Positions 54,097 through 63,502 are shown, counted from the stretch's first letter. The stretch is 64,000 nucleotides of DNA from Plantibacter elymi (nom. nud.) (GCF_900177795.1 NZ_FXWJ01000001.1:930001-994000), one strand, 5' to 3'. A program made the numbers and translations. Notes: generated from the letters alone by a model not told the origin.

Positions 54097-54942
54097 CTAC
54101 CCCCAGCGGCGCTTGATCCAGCGGTCGAGGACACCGACGAGCGCATCGGTGATCGCGCCGAGCAGCGCGAGCACGATGATGACGAAGAAGATGCGGTCGA
54201 CCCGGCCGTTGTTCTGCGAGTCCACCAGGCGGAATCCGAGTCCCATGGACGAGGCGATGAGCTCCGCCGCCACGAGGAACAGCCACGACTGCGCCAGCGC
54301 GAGCCGGAGGCCGGAGACGACCGAGGGCGTCACGGCGGGCAGCTGCACCGTCCGGAACAATGCGACACCGTTCAGGCCGAACGCGCGGCCGGCCTCGACC
54401 AGGTGCTTGTCGACGTGGCGGAGCGCGGCGGAGACCGTCGTGTACACCGGGAAGAACGCGCCGATCGCGATGAGCGTGATCTTCGACTCCTCACCGATCT
54501 TCAACCAGAGGATGAGCAGCGGGACCCACGCGAGCGACGGGACGGCCCGGATCGCCGCGAAGGTCGTCGACAGCAGGATGTCGCCGAGGCGTGAGAGCCC
54601 CACGACCGCGCCGAGGACGAGACCGAGCACGGCACCGATGAGGAACCCGATGAGGACGCGCTGCACCGAGATGGCGACGTCCTGCTGCAGCCAGCCGCGC
54701 TGCGCGAGATCCACGCCGGCCGCCCAGACCTCCGCGGGTGCCGGGAGTTGCGAGGCCGGCACGAGGCCGAACGCGGTGACGAGCTGCCAGGCCCCGAGGA
54801 TGACGACGGGGACGAGGAAGCCGCCGAGGACGACGACGATCCTGCGGGACCCGAGGACGGCGCGCGCTTCGCGGCCGGACTGGGTCGCCTGGGCACCCGC
54901 GAGACCTGCGGTCGGGGTGCCGAGTCCGGGTTGGTCGCTCAC
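54097..54942 (-). CDS. Sulfonate/nitrate/taurine-type ABC permease
   Basis: A 281-residue inner membrane protein with six helices. The binding-protein-dependent permease loop (EAA-like) is in EAGRAFGLNGVALFRTVQLPAVTPSVVSGLRLALAQSWLFLVAAELI, typical of SsuC/TauC. ATG-less start GTG 54942 has GAGAGG upstream. It is last of ATPase, binding protein, permease on the minus strand, and is separated from the binding-protein gene by a repeat cluster (54972-55062). Import of aliphatic sulfonates or similar organosulfur compounds is likely, not proven. Confidence 0.9.
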   Translation of the reverse strand: MSDQPGLGTPTAGLAGAQATQSGREARAVLGSRRIVVVLGGFLVPVVILGAWQLVTAFGLVPASQLPAPAEVWAAGVDLAQRGWLQQDVAISVQRVLIGFLIGAVLGLVLGAVVGLSRLGDILLSTTFAAIRAVPSLAWVPLLILWLKIGEESKITLIAIGAFFPVYTTVSAALRHVDKHLVEAGRAFGLNGVALFRTVQLPAVTPSVVSGLRLALAQSWLFLVAAELIASSMGLGFRLVDSQNNGRVDRIFFVIIVLALLGAITDALVGVLDRWIKRRWG

Positions 54943-54971
54943 GGGTTCCTCTCGGGACGGTTCATCGGGTG

Positions 54972-55062
54972 GCCCTTCGACAAGCTCAGGGACCGGGGTT
55001 GGGCTTCAGGGGCCGGGTTGGGCTTCAGGGACCGGGGTTGGGCTTCAGGGACCGGGTGGGAA
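54972..55062. repeat. Repeat cluster between binding-protein and permease genes
   Basis: One full unit GCCCTTCGACAAGCTCAGGGACC (54972-54994) is followed by three degenerate tandem copies of a GGGCTTCAGGGACCGGGGTT-like word up to 55062. It interrupts the sulfonate-type ABC operon and fills the 130-base gap, which is otherwise empty apart from the permease ribosome site. Confidence 0.8.
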
Positions 55063-55072
55063 TGGCGCCGGA

Positions 55073-56134
55073 CTACTTCGCGCCGATGGCGGACGGGTCC
55101 GCGTCGTCCACGAAGCTCGGATTGAAGAGGTCGGCCAGGGCGTCGTCGACCTTGTCCTGCGACGACACGTCGCCGGACTCCACGAAGATCGGGCCGATGA
55201 TCGACAGGACCTGCTCCTGCGCCTTGCCCGGGGCCGGGTCGACGTCGAGGTTCGAGCGCTCCGTGATCACCTTCGTCGCCACGGCGAGGTCGAGGCCCGC
55301 GGCGTCCGCGAGGATCTGCGCCGTCTCGTCGGGGTTCGACGCAGCCCATTCACGAGCGTGCTCGTAGGCGTTCACGACGGTCTGCGCGACGTCAGGACGC
55401 TCGTCGATGAAGGACTCGGTCGCGGCCAGGATGCCGTAGCTGTTGAAGTCGACGTTGCGGTAGATGAGCTTCGCGCCCGCCTCCTCGGCGCCGGCCATGA
55501 TCGGGTCGAGACCGGCCCACGCGTCGACGGAACCGTTCTGCAGGGCCGCCCAGCCGTCGGCGTGCTGGAGGTTCTCGATCGTGACGTCTGAGGCGGACAG
55601 ACCGGCCTCCTCCAGTGCCTGCAGGAGGAAGAAGTAGGGGTCGGTGCCCTTCGTCGCGGCGACCTTCTTGCCCTTGAGCTCGGCGACGTCCGTGATCGTC
55701 GATCCCTGGCCGACGACGATCGCCGACCACTCGGGCTGCGAGAAGACGTCGATCGCCTGGATGGCCGATCCGTTCGCCCGGTTCAGGAGCGCGGCGGACC
55801 CGGCGGTGGACCCGACGTCGATCGCGTCGGCCCGCAGTGCCTCGTTGGCCTTGTTGGAGCCGGCCGACTGGACCCAGTTGACGGTGATGTCCTGGTCGTC
55901 GAGTGCGTCCTCGAGCCAGCCCTGGTCCTTGATGATGAGCGAGAGCGGGTTGTAGGTCGCGAAGTCGATGTTGAGCGTGCCGCCCTCGGTGGTGCCGGCG
56001 GTGCTGTCGCCGCCGGCCGCAGGAGCGTTCTCGCCCGCGACGCAGCCGCTGAGGAGGAGCGCTGCGGCGGCGGTCGCGGCGACGAGGGCCGCGCGCCCGG
56101 CGCGGGAGGTGGTGAAGCGGCGTCGTGAGGTCAT
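55073..56134 (-). CDS. Sulfonate-type ABC transporter substrate-binding lipoprotein
   Basis: A 353-residue lipoprotein. The signal has twin-Arg-like basics (SRRRF), a hydrophobic stretch and lipobox LSGC near residue 31. The mature protein has NIDFATYNPLSLIIKDQGWLEDAL, then VQSAGSNKANEALRADAIDVGSTAGSAALLNRANG, the SsuA/NMT1 pattern. DPYFFLLQALEEAGLSASDVTIENLQHADGWAALQNGSVDAWAGLDP follows. It binds an alkanesulfonate-like substrate. It lies 55 bases after the ATPase gene and before the permease. Confidence 0.9.
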   Translation of the reverse strand: MTSRRRFTTSRAGRAALVAATAAAALLLSGCVAGENAPAAGGDSTAGTTEGGTLNIDFATYNPLSLIIKDQGWLEDALDDQDITVNWVQSAGSNKANEALRADAIDVGSTAGSAALLNRANGSAIQAIDVFSQPEWSAIVVGQGSTITDVAELKGKKVAATKGTDPYFFLLQALEEAGLSASDVTIENLQHADGWAALQNGSVDAWAGLDPIMAGAEEAGAKLIYRNVDFNSYGILAATESFIDERPDVAQTVVNAYEHAREWAASNPDETAQILADAAGLDLAVATKVITERSNLDVDPAPGKAQEQVLSIIGPIFVESGDVSSQDKVDDALADLFNPSFVDDADPSAIGAK

Positions 56135-56188
56135 GCGTTGGTCCTTGCTGTGGATCGGTGCGGGATGACGGCGGAGGTGGTGGGTGGC

Positions 56189-57097
56189 TCAGTACGGGAA
56201 GTGCGGGATGGACGGCAGCCGTTGGTCGCCTCGGGCGAGACCGTGGCGGTCGATGCCGAGTCCGTCGAGGAGACGGCCGCGCAGCTCGGCGAGCTCTGCC
56301 GACCCGCGGTCGCGCGGGCGGTTGCCGGGGACGGTCACGGTCTGGGCGATGGTCGAACCGGGGTGTCCCTCCTCGCGACCCAGGAGGATGACCCGGTCGG
56401 CGAGCTGGAGGGCCTCGTCGACGTCGTGCGTCACGAGCAGGATGGTGGTGGGTGCGGCGAGGTGGATGGCGAGCAGCAGGTCCTGCATCTTCAGCCGGGT
56501 GAGGGCGTCGAGGGCGCCGAACGGCTCGTCGAGGAGCAGGACGCCCGGCCGGCGGGCGAGGGCCCTGGCGAGCGAGGCGCGTTGCGCCATGCCGCCGGAG
56601 ACCTCGCGTGGGCGGTGCTCGGCGAAGTCCGCGAGCCCGACGAGTTCGAGCAGCTCGGCGACGCGGGCACGCCCTTCGGCCGCGGGTGTCCGCTTGGGCA
56701 GACCGAGTGCGACGTTCGCCGCGATCGTGCGCCAGGGGAGGAGTCGAGGCTCCTGGAAGCCGAAGGCCGTGCGCGGGTCGATGCCGGCGACGGGTGTGCC
56801 GTCGATGAGCACGGAGCCGGCGGTCGGGTGGTCGAGACCGGCCGCGATCCGCAGCAGCGTGGACTTGCCGCAGCCGCTCGTACCGAGGATCGCCACGACC
56901 TCGCCGGCCTCGGCGGTGATCGTGACGTCGCGCAGCACGGGCCGCGGGGCGTCGGCGCGTTTGCCGGCGCCGCTCGCGAAGGTGCGGCCGACCCCGGCGA
57001 ACGCGACCGTGGAGGCACGATTCGCCGAGCCGACGGGGACGGCGTCGCGGGTGACCGGCGAGCTCGCGGCGAGCGGGCTTGGGGCAGCGTTCGTCAT
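56189..57097 (-). CDS. Sulfonate/nitrate/taurine-type ABC ATP-binding protein
   Basis: A 302-residue ATPase. Walker A GTSGCGKSTLLRIAAGL is near residue 72, signature VSGGMAQRASLARALARRPGVLLLDEPFGALD. A Q-loop in FGFQEPRLLPWRTIAANV is typical of SsuB/TauB. An N-terminal ~45-residue extension precedes the domain, and the C-terminal tail extends to HFPY. A TAGCAT box ~33 bases upstream of the ATG fits a promoter on the minus strand. It is the first gene of the three-gene operon. The TetR gene 131 bases upstream on the same strand may or may not regulate it. Confidence 0.9.
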   Translation of the reverse strand: MTNAAPSPLAASSPVTRDAVPVGSANRASTVAFAGVGRTFASGAGKRADAPRPVLRDVTITAEAGEVVAILGTSGCGKSTLLRIAAGLDHPTAGSVLIDGTPVAGIDPRTAFGFQEPRLLPWRTIAANVALGLPKRTPAAEGRARVAELLELVGLADFAEHRPREVSGGMAQRASLARALARRPGVLLLDEPFGALDALTRLKMQDLLLAIHLAAPTTILLVTHDVDEALQLADRVILLGREEGHPGSTIAQTVTVPGNRPRDRGSAELAELRGRLLDGLGIDRHGLARGDQRLPSIPHFPY

Positions 57098-57228
57098 GGG
57101 TCTCGGGCTCCAGGGGTGGGGTGCCCGCCATGCTACGCGAGGGTGTCGGACCGCTCTCGGTCGCAGAAACAGAGCGTCACATTGGCGTCCGCCGGTGACA
57201 TCCGGAGGGTTCCGGTGTTATGCGTCCG

Positions 57229-57810
57229 CTACCAGCTGCCGACCTGCGTGAGGGCGACGTCGAGGATGGCGACGGCCTCCTCCCGGTTGACCCGGGCGAG
57301 CAGCAGTGCGCTGACCGACAACGACGTGAGCTGCCGGGCGGCCGCGGCGAGTTCGTCCGCGTCCGCCTCGGGACGGGCGAGGGCGAGGGCGTCCGAGACC
57401 GCGGTCGTGAGCTCGGCACGGTAGCCGTCGACGACCTCGCGCAGTGCATCGTCGTGGGCCGCGAGTCCGGCCGCGCTGTTGAGGAGGAGGCAACCGCGGC
57501 GGGGGGAGTCGTCGGGCAGGGTCGCGATGACCGTCTGCACGCCGGAGAAGTAGGTGGTGAGCCCGGCTCTGCCGTCCGTCGCCCGCGCGAGGACCGAGAG
57601 GCGCGGTCGGATGACGGTGTCGAGGTAGTCCTGCACGGCGGCGTCGAACAGCCCGCGCTTGCTGTCGAAGGCGTGGTAGAGGCTCGACCGCCGCAGACCG
57701 GTGGCCGCTTCGAGGTCGGCGAGCGAGGTCGCCTCGTACCCGCGGTCCCAGAAGACGTCGCGCGCCGCCTGGACGACGGCGACGGTGTCGAACTCCTGCG
57801 TGCGTCCCAT
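57229..57810 (-). CDS. TetR-family transcriptional regulator
   Basis: A 193-residue regulator. The N-terminal HTH reads AARDVFWDRGYEATSLADLEAATGLRRSSLYHAFDSKRGLFDAAV (about 14-58). The C-terminal ligand domain includes RGCLLLNSAAGLA, as in TetR_C_33-type or NemR-like proteins. It is divergent from the DUF1304 gene, and the intergenic region holds a 41-base dyad (57855-57895) that overlaps the + strand -10. It probably represses itself and DUF1304-oxidoreductase. The ligand may be an electrophile or quinone, judged only from the oxidoreductase. Confidence 0.9.
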   Translation of the reverse strand: MGRTQEFDTVAVVQAARDVFWDRGYEATSLADLEAATGLRRSSLYHAFDSKRGLFDAAVQDYLDTVIRPRLSVLARATDGRAGLTTYFSGVQTVIATLPDDSPRRGCLLLNSAAGLAAHDDALREVVDGYRAELTTAVSDALALARPEADADELAAAARQLTSLSVSALLLARVNREEAVAILDVALTQVGSW

Positions 57811-57851
57811 GGGTGCCTCCTCTGGCTCGGCCGGCCCTCCGGACAGGCGGG

Positions 57852-57880
57852 TTGTGTACCGAGCGTTCTACTATTATAGT
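57852..57880 (+). promoter_or_regulatory. Promoter of the DUF1304-oxidoreductase genes
   Basis: TTGTGT (57852-57857) and TATAGT (57875-57880) are spaced by 17 bases. The -10 lies inside the central arm of the 41-base dyad. On the opposite strand TATAAT (57873-57878) could serve the tetR gene, although its -35 is unclear. Confidence 0.65.
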
Positions 57881-57895
57881 AGACCCATCGGTACA
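57855..57895. promoter_or_regulatory. 41-bp double dyad operator between tetR and DUF1304
   Basis: Outer arms TGTACCGA (57855-57862) and TCGGTACA (57888-57895) flank a 17-base palindrome TCTACTATTATAGTAGA (57867-57883), all centred on base 57875. The outer arms match perfectly, with 4-base spacers. It is AT-rich in the middle of GC-rich DNA. This is a strong candidate binding site for the divergent TetR regulator, perhaps two dimers. Confidence 0.8.
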
Positions 57896-57947
57896 GAATG
57901 TCGCTCCGCCCGGACGACTCGACGCCGATCTCCCGGAAGGCCCGCCC

Positions 57948-58334
57948 ATGCTCGTCGTCAGTCTCGTCCTCGTCGGCATCGCCGCCCTCCTGCACGTCTA
58001 CATCTTCGTGCTCGAGTCGCTGCGCTGGACCGAGCCGGCCACCCGCAAGACCTTCGGCACCTCGGAGCTCGAGGCCGAGACCACCCGCGGCCTCGCGTAC
58101 AACCAGGGGTTCTACAACCTGTTCCTCGCGATCGGCACCATCGTCGGCATCGTCTTCCTCATCACCGGCTCGACCGGTATCGGCGCGGCCCTCATCTTCG
58201 CCTCGGCGGGTTCGATGCTCCTCGCCTCGCTCGTCCTCATCACCTCGGACCGCACGAAGGCCCGCGCCGCGATCGTCCAGGGGACCACCCCGTTGCTCGG
58301 ACTCATCGCGCTCGTCATCGCACTGGCCGTCTGA
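57948..58334 (+). CDS. DUF1304 family membrane protein
   Basis: A 128-residue protein with four helices (about 4-24, 52-72, 76-96 and 108-126). The first helix with VYIFVLESLRWTEPATRKTFG and the segment RGLAYNQGFYNLFLAIG are DUF1304 signatures. The function is unknown. The ATG at 57948 is preferred to in-frame upstream codons because these precede or lie within the operator region. It is followed after 100 bases by the oxidoreductase gene, likely in the same TetR-controlled unit. Confidence 0.87.
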   Translation: MLVVSLVLVGIAALLHVYIFVLESLRWTEPATRKTFGTSELEAETTRGLAYNQGFYNLFLAIGTIVGIVFLITGSTGIGAALIFASAGSMLLASLVLITSDRTKARAAIVQGTTPLLGLIALVIALAV

Positions 58335-58434
58335 CCCCTCCGCGACGCCCCAGGCGTCACCCCGTCCGCAACCCGACGACGTGCTGCGCCCACCCACCGA
58401 AGCATCGAATCACCGCACCAAGGAAAGGCACCAC

Positions 58435-59448
58435 ATGAACACCCCCGCGCTCAGCACCCAGATCCAGCTCGTCTCGCGACCGGTCGGCTGGCCGACCGAG
58501 TCCGACTTCCGGACCGTCTCCGTCGAACTCCCGGAGCTCGCGCCGGGTCAGCTCCGGGTCCAGAACCTCTTCCTCTCCGTCGACCCCTACATGCGCGGCC
58601 GCATGAACGACGCCCGCTCCTACGTCGCGCCGTACCAGCTCGGTGAGACCATGACCGGCGGAGCCATCGGCCGGGTCGTCGAGTCGGCCGCCGAGGGCTT
58701 CTCCGTCGGCGACGTCGTCCTGCACCAGTTCGGCTGGCGCGACCTCGTCCAGGAGGACGCCAGCGGGTTCCGCGTCGTCCCTGAGCTCCCCGGCGTCCCG
58801 CTGTCCGCCTACCTCGGCGTCCTCGGCATGACGGCCCTCACCGCGTACGTCGGTCTGCTCGAGGTCGCCAAGTTCCGCGAGGGCGACACGGTGTTCGTCT
58901 CCGGTGCGGCAGGTGCCGTCGGCACGATGGTCGGCCAGATCGCCCGTCTCAAGGGCGCGAAGCGCGTCATCGGTTCGGCCGGATCGGCTGAGAAGGTCGC
59001 CCTGCTGACGGAGAAGTACGGCTACGACGCCGCGTTCAACTACAAGGACGGCCCCGTCACCGAGCAGCTCGCGGCCGCGGCACCCGACGGCATCGACGTC
59101 TACTTCGACAACGTCGGCGGCGAGCACCTCGAAGCGGCGATCGACGCCTTCAACGACGGCGGACGCGCAGCGCTCTGCGGCGTCATCTCGCAGATCAACG
59201 ACACCGAGCGTGCCGAGGGTCCCCGCAACCTGTCGAACATCGTGACCCGGGGGCTCACCCTCACGGGCTTCACCGTCGGCAACTACACGCAGCACTTCCC
59301 GGCGTTCTCGGCTGAGATGGGCGCCTGGTTGCAGAACGGCGACGTCGTCTTCGACGAGACCGTCTACGAGGGCCTCGACCACACGCTCGACGCGTTCCTC
59401 GCCCTCATGCGCGGCGCCAACACCGGGAAGATGGTCGTCAAGCTCTGA
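58435..59448 (+). CDS. NADPH-dependent oxidoreductase of the PTGR/CurA type
   Basis: A 337-residue medium-chain reductase. The N-terminus ALSTQIQLVSRPVGWPTESDFRTVSVELPELAPGQLRVQNLFLSVDPYMRGRMN is typical of leukotriene B4 dehydrogenase/CurA enzymes. The Rossmann domain has VFVSGAAGAVGTMVGQIARLKGAKRVIGSAGS and YFDNVGGEHLEAAID. It reduces activated double bonds of enals or enones with NADPH. AAGGAAAGG lies before the ATG. A 12-bp hairpin follows the stop. It is probably transcribed with DUF1304 and induced by the TetR ligand. Confidence 0.92.
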   Translation: MNTPALSTQIQLVSRPVGWPTESDFRTVSVELPELAPGQLRVQNLFLSVDPYMRGRMNDARSYVAPYQLGETMTGGAIGRVVESAAEGFSVGDVVLHQFGWRDLVQEDASGFRVVPELPGVPLSAYLGVLGMTALTAYVGLLEVAKFREGDTVFVSGAAGAVGTMVGQIARLKGAKRVIGSAGSAEKVALLTEKYGYDAAFNYKDGPVTEQLAAAAPDGIDVYFDNVGGEHLEAAIDAFNDGGRAALCGVISQINDTERAEGPRNLSNIVTRGLTLTGFTVGNYTQHFPAFSAEMGAWLQNGDVVFDETVYEGLDHTLDAFLALMRGANTGKMVVKL

Positions 59449-59486
59449 CGCGATCCCTCGATCTCGCCTGACGCCGGCGATCGACG

Positions 59487-59515
59487 GCCCGTCCACCCAC
59501 TCCGGGTGGACGGGC
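59487..59515. terminator. Bidirectional hairpin terminator
   Basis: GCCCGTCCACCC (59487-59498) pairs perfectly with GGGTGGACGGGC (59504-59515) around a 5-base loop, followed by TGTTC. It lies between the convergent oxidoreductase and amino-acid dehydrogenase genes. Confidence 0.78.
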
Positions 59516-59527
59516 TGTTCGTCGTCG

Positions 59528-60625
59528 TCAGACCGCTGCGAGGACCCCGCCGGCCGCATCGATTCGGGCCATCGCGAGGCGTTCTGCGGCGACGAGCGTC
59601 GTGACGCCCTCCGCTGCGGCGTCCCGGTAGATCGACTGCACGGTGCGCCCGATCGCCGACACCCGCTGCTCGATGGCTGCGGCATCGGCGCCCGGTTCGG
59701 ACGCCATGGCGAGGTAGATCACGCCGCCGGCGTTCGCGACGAAGTCCGGCGCCCACAGGATGCCGCGCTCTTCGAGGGCCACCGCGTCGGCGCGGGAGGC
59801 GAGCTGGTTGTTCGCCGCCCCGACCACGGCGCGACACCGCAGCTGCCCGATCACCCGGGCGTTCAGGGCACCGCCGACACCGCACGGCACGAAGAGGTCC
59901 GTCTCGACGAGATGCTCGTCGCCCGGTTCGATCCAGCTGGCGCCGATCTCCTCGGCGAGGGCGCGCTTCCGCGGGTCGACGTCGGTGACGATGAGGCGGG
60001 CCCCCTCGGCCGCGAGCCGTCGGGCCAGACGGCCGCCGACCTGACCGAGCCCGGAGATCGTCGCCCGGTGGCCCGCGACGAGCGGGGTGCCGAAGACCGT
60101 CTCGAGCGTCGCGGTGATGGCCGCGTGCACACCGGCCGCCGTCGCCTCGCTCGGTTCGCCCACACCACCGCGATCCGTCGGCAGCCCGCTGACGTGGTCG
60201 GTCCGCTCGGCGACGACGGCCATGTCGTCGGCGGTCGTGCCGACGTCCTCCGCGGTGCGGTACGCGCCACCGAGGGCTTCGACCGCGTCGCCGAGGTCGA
60301 GCATCGCGTCGCGGCGCTCCGCGGGGTCGAGGGTCGTGCCGACGGGCAGGTGGATGACGGACTTGCCGCCGCCGTGCGCGAGACCGGCGGCCGCGTTCTT
60401 CATCGTCATCCCCGCCGCGAGGCGGAGGGAGTCGTCGACGGCCTCGAGCCAGGACCCGTACCGCCAGAGTCGCGCTCCGCCGAGGGCCGGTCCCAGGGCG
60501 GTGGAGTGCAGGGCGACGCTGATGGTCAGCCCGGAGCGCGGTCCGCGGCTGATGGAGAGGCGTTCGTGGGGGAGGGTGGTGCTGTGCATCGCGTCGCTGG
60601 ACGCGACCGGGTCGAATGACGTCAT
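59528..60625 (-). CDS. Glu/Leu/Phe/Val dehydrogenase (leucine/valine-type)
   Basis: A 365-residue amino-acid dehydrogenase. The dimerisation/substrate domain includes GPALGGARLWRYGSWLEAVDDSLRLAAGMTMKNAAAGLAHGGGKSVI, with two conserved Lys residues. The NAD domain has ISGLGQVGGRLARRLAAEGARLIVTDVD. The final part contains the LAMASEPGADAAAIEQRV segment. It deaminates branched or aromatic amino acids to oxo acids with NAD+. The chosen ATG is 60625; a longer in-frame reading would pass through the intergenic region. A transporter gene is divergent. Exact substrate preference is not decided. Confidence 0.9.
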   Translation of the reverse strand: MTSFDPVASSDAMHSTTLPHERLSISRGPRSGLTISVALHSTALGPALGGARLWRYGSWLEAVDDSLRLAAGMTMKNAAAGLAHGGGKSVIHLPVGTTLDPAERRDAMLDLGDAVEALGGAYRTAEDVGTTADDMAVVAERTDHVSGLPTDRGGVGEPSEATAAGVHAAITATLETVFGTPLVAGHRATISGLGQVGGRLARRLAAEGARLIVTDVDPRKRALAEEIGASWIEPGDEHLVETDLFVPCGVGGALNARVIGQLRCRAVVGAANNQLASRADAVALEERGILWAPDFVANAGGVIYLAMASEPGADAAAIEQRVSAIGRTVQSIYRDAAAEGVTTLVAAERLAMARIDAAGGVLAAV

Positions 60626-60789
60626 CGTCGGATCTCCTCGTGGGTGATTGGTGCGGGCTCCTGGTGGGAGCGGATCGCGGGGCGATGGTGGTGCCCGGCT
60701 CTCCTCCCCAGATTCTCCACGCCGACCGCCCGCTCCACAACCGTCGGCTCGACCGGGCCGCCGGACGGGCTGCACCTAGGCTGGACGGC

Positions 60790-61710
60790 ATGGGTGGAGT
60801 GCTGACGGGGTTCGCGATCATCGGCACCGTCATCCTCGTCGGCTACCTCGCCGGGCGTCTCGAGGTCGGGGGCCCGACGACCGGGCATGTGCTCAACCGG
60901 GTGGCGTTCTTCGTCACCAACCCGGCGCTGCTGTTCACCGTGCTCGCCACGGCCGACCTGCACGAGGTGTTCAGCAGTTTCATCTGGGTCGCCCTCGCGA
61001 GTGCCCTGTCGGCCGCCGCACTCTTCGTGCTGCTGAACGCCGTGTGGCTGCGCAAGGACCTCTCCGTCGCGACGATCGGTGCGCTCGGCTCGGGCTATGT
61101 CAACGCCAACAACATCGGCATCCCGGTGGCGGTCTACGTCCTCGGTGAGGCCGGCTACGTCGCCCCGGTCATCCTGCTGCAGCTGCTCGTCTTCGCTCCG
61201 ATCGCGCTCACCATCCTCGATGTCAGACAGCGCGGTTCCGTCTCCTTCCTCGGCATCGTGACGCAACCCTTCCGCAACCCGATGATCGTCGCGTCGATCA
61301 TCGGCGTCGTGCTCAACCTGTTCGGCGTCCGGCTCCCCGAGCCCGTCATGGCTCCGTTCGAGCTCCTCGGCGGCGCAGCCGTGCCGCTCATCCTCATGGC
61401 GTTCGGGATGTCGCTGCACGGCATGCGGCCGTTGCAGGCCGGCAGCGGACGTCGGGAGATCTTCGTGGCGACGGCGATCAAATCGGTCGTGATGCCCGTG
61501 TTCGCGTACCTCATCGCCCACTTCGGGTTCGGGCTGAGCGGCACGCCGTTGTTCGCCTCGGTCGTCCTCGCGGCCCTCCCGGCGGCCCAGAACGTCTACA
61601 ACTTCGCCAGCCGATACGAGCAGGGTGTCACGCTCGCCCGCGACACGGTCCTGCTGACGACGATCCTCTCCGTGCCGGTCCTCGTCGTCGTCGCCGCCCT
61701 GCTCGCCTGA
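60790..61710 (+). CDS. AEC-family transporter (auxin efflux carrier type)
   Basis: A 306-residue membrane protein with about ten helices. [18 protein letters not shown] and [19 protein letters not shown] (N-P motif) belong to the AEC/BART superfamily, and [19 protein letters not shown] is its broken-helix motif. Substrates may be malate, lactate or amino acids; the neighbour encodes a dehydrogenase of amino acids. TAGGCT at 60777-60782 ends seven bases before the ATG with no ribosome site, so leaderless. It is divergent from the dehydrogenase gene. Confidence 0.9.
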   Translation: MGGVLTGFAIIGTVILVGYLAGRLEVGGPTTGHVLNRVAFFVTNPALLFTVLATADLHEVFSSFIWVALASALSAAALFVLLNAVWLRKDLSVATIGALGSGYVNANNIGIPVAVYVLGEAGYVAPVILLQLLVFAPIALTILDVRQRGSVSFLGIVTQPFRNPMIVASIIGVVLNLFGVRLPEPVMAPFELLGGAAVPLILMAFGMSLHGMRPLQAGSGRREIFVATAIKSVVMPVFAYLIAHFGFGLSGTPLFASVVLAALPAAQNVYNFASRYEQGVTLARDTVLLTTILSVPVLVVVAALLA

Positions 61711-61870
61711 CCCCCGGAGCCGGTCCGTCCCGAGCGCCGCTGTCCTCCGAAGTATGGACAGCGATGGCCGGAAAAGCCGAACGATCGCGACTACTCTTGG
61801 GCGGGCACGACTGAGATATACCACCGTCCAGTCCGGCGGAGCGCCGTCGGACCCGACCCGATGGGACGAC

Positions 61871-63463
61871 ATGACCGAAGGCACGACCCCACGACACGAA
61901 CGTTCCGGAGACTGGGCCGCATCCCGCGAGACCGTCGGTGACGAGATGCTCGCGGTGCAGGACTTCTCCGGCGAGGAGGAGGGGTACCACAAGACCCTCA
62001 AGCCGCGACAGATCCAGATGATCGCGATCGGCGGCGCGATCGGCACCGGGCTCTTCCTGGGTGCGGGCGGCCGCCTGAACAGCTCCGGCCCGGCGCTCAT
62101 CCTCGTGTACGCGCTCTGCGGGTTCTTCGCCTTCCTCATCCTGCGGGCCCTCGGCGAACTCGTCCTGCACCGTCCGTCCTCCGGCTCGTTCATCTCCTAC
62201 GCGCGTGAGTTCTACGGCGAGAAGATGGCGTTCGGCGCGGGCTGGTTGTACTTCCTCAACTGGGCGATGACGTCGATCGTCGACGTCACGGCCGCAGCGC
62301 TCTACATCAAGACCTTCGGCAAGCTGTTCGGTTGGAAGGAGCTCGAGGACTTCCCGCAGTGGGTCTTCGCGCTCGCCGCCCTGGTGGTCGTGCTGGCGCT
62401 CAACCTCGTCTCCGTCAAGCTGTTCGGGGAGATGGAGTTCTGGTTCGCGCTCATCAAGGTGTCGGCGCTCGTGATCTTCCTCATCGTCGGCGTCTGCTTC
62501 ATCATCTTCGGTGGCCGGACCGACATCGGCGCCGTCGGATTCTCGGTCATCGGCGACAACGGCGGGCTGTTCCCGGTCGGCGCCTTCGCCCCGATGATCG
62601 CGATCTCCGGTGTGGTCTTCGCCTACGCGGCCATCGAGCTCGTGGGTACGGCGGCCGGTGAGACGGCCGAACCGAAGAAGATCATGCCGAAGGCCGTCAA
62701 CACGGTCATCTTCCGCATCGCGATCTTCTACGTCGGCTCGGTGCTGCTCCTCTCGCTCCTGCTGCCCTATACGGCCTACCAGGCCGGCGAGAGCCCGTTC
62801 GTCACCTTCTTCTCGCACATCGGGTCGGAGCAGGCCGGGGCGATCTCGGCGTCCGTCATGAACTTCGTGGTCCTGACCGCGGCGCTGTCGAGCCTCAACG
62901 CGGGCCTCTACTCGACCGGTCGCATCCTCCGCTCGATGGCCGTCAACGGTTCGGCCCCCGCGTTCACCGGCAAGATGAGCAAGAACGGCGTCCCCTTCGG
63001 CGGCATCCTGCTCACCGCAGCGCTCACCCTGCTCGGCGTCCTGCTGAACGCGCTCTACCCGTCGAAGGCGTTCGAGCTCGTGCTCGAGATCTCGGCCATC
63101 GGCATCATCGGCGGCTGGGCGACGATCATCCTCTGCCAGATCCAACTGCAGCGCTGGGCGAAGCAGGGCAAGGTCGAGCGGCCGGCGTTCCGCCTGTTCG
63201 GAGCACCGTTCACGTCGTATCTGACGCTCGCGTTCCTCCTGTTCGTCCTCGTGACCATGGGCTTCTCGGAGACCGGGCGCTGGGTCCTCGCCTCCCTCAT
63301 CGTCCTCATCCCGATGCTCATCGTCGGATGGTTCGCCGCCAAGCCGCGGATCATGGCCGCCGCAGCCGCACGCGAGGGGCACACGGGCACCTGGCCGGTG
63401 GTGGCCGAGCGTCCCGCCATCGATGCGAACAAGCGGAAGCGCGGGGGCGCACCGCGGTCCTAG
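61871..63463 (+). CDS. APC-superfamily amino acid permease
   Basis: A 530-residue permease with 12 helices. The N-terminal cytosolic ~50 residues are followed by [27 protein letters not shown], the amino acid transporter signature, and [38 protein letters not shown]. This resembles AnsP/CycA/RocE-type proton symporters. Its C-terminal tail is basic ([10 protein letters not shown]). The ATG 61871 follows GACGAC; the 39-codon in-frame extension is non-coding-like. Proximity to the amino-acid dehydrogenase (60.6 kb) suggests uptake of branched-chain or related amino acids. Confidence 0.9.
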   Translation: MTEGTTPRHERSGDWAASRETVGDEMLAVQDFSGEEEGYHKTLKPRQIQMIAIGGAIGTGLFLGAGGRLNSSGPALILVYALCGFFAFLILRALGELVLHRPSSGSFISYAREFYGEKMAFGAGWLYFLNWAMTSIVDVTAAALYIKTFGKLFGWKELEDFPQWVFALAALVVVLALNLVSVKLFGEMEFWFALIKVSALVIFLIVGVCFIIFGGRTDIGAVGFSVIGDNGGLFPVGAFAPMIAISGVVFAYAAIELVGTAAGETAEPKKIMPKAVNTVIFRIAIFYVGSVLLLSLLLPYTAYQAGESPFVTFFSHIGSEQAGAISASVMNFVVLTAALSSLNAGLYSTGRILRSMAVNGSAPAFTGKMSKNGVPFGGILLTAALTLLGVLLNALYPSKAFELVLEISAIGIIGGWATIILCQIQLQRWAKQGKVERPAFRLFGAPFTSYLTLAFLLFVLVTMGFSETGRWVLASLIVLIPMLIVGWFAAKPRIMAAAAAREGHTGTWPVVAERPAIDANKRKRGGAPRS

Positions 63464-63502
63464 CGCGGGAACGGACGACGCCGGGTCGGCGGTCCGCGGC
63501 GA

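Noticed and set aside
61628-63382. Minus-strand frame of 584 codons opposite the amino acid permease
   Set aside because: Antisense to a clear 12-helix permease. The composition is highly charged and repetitive.
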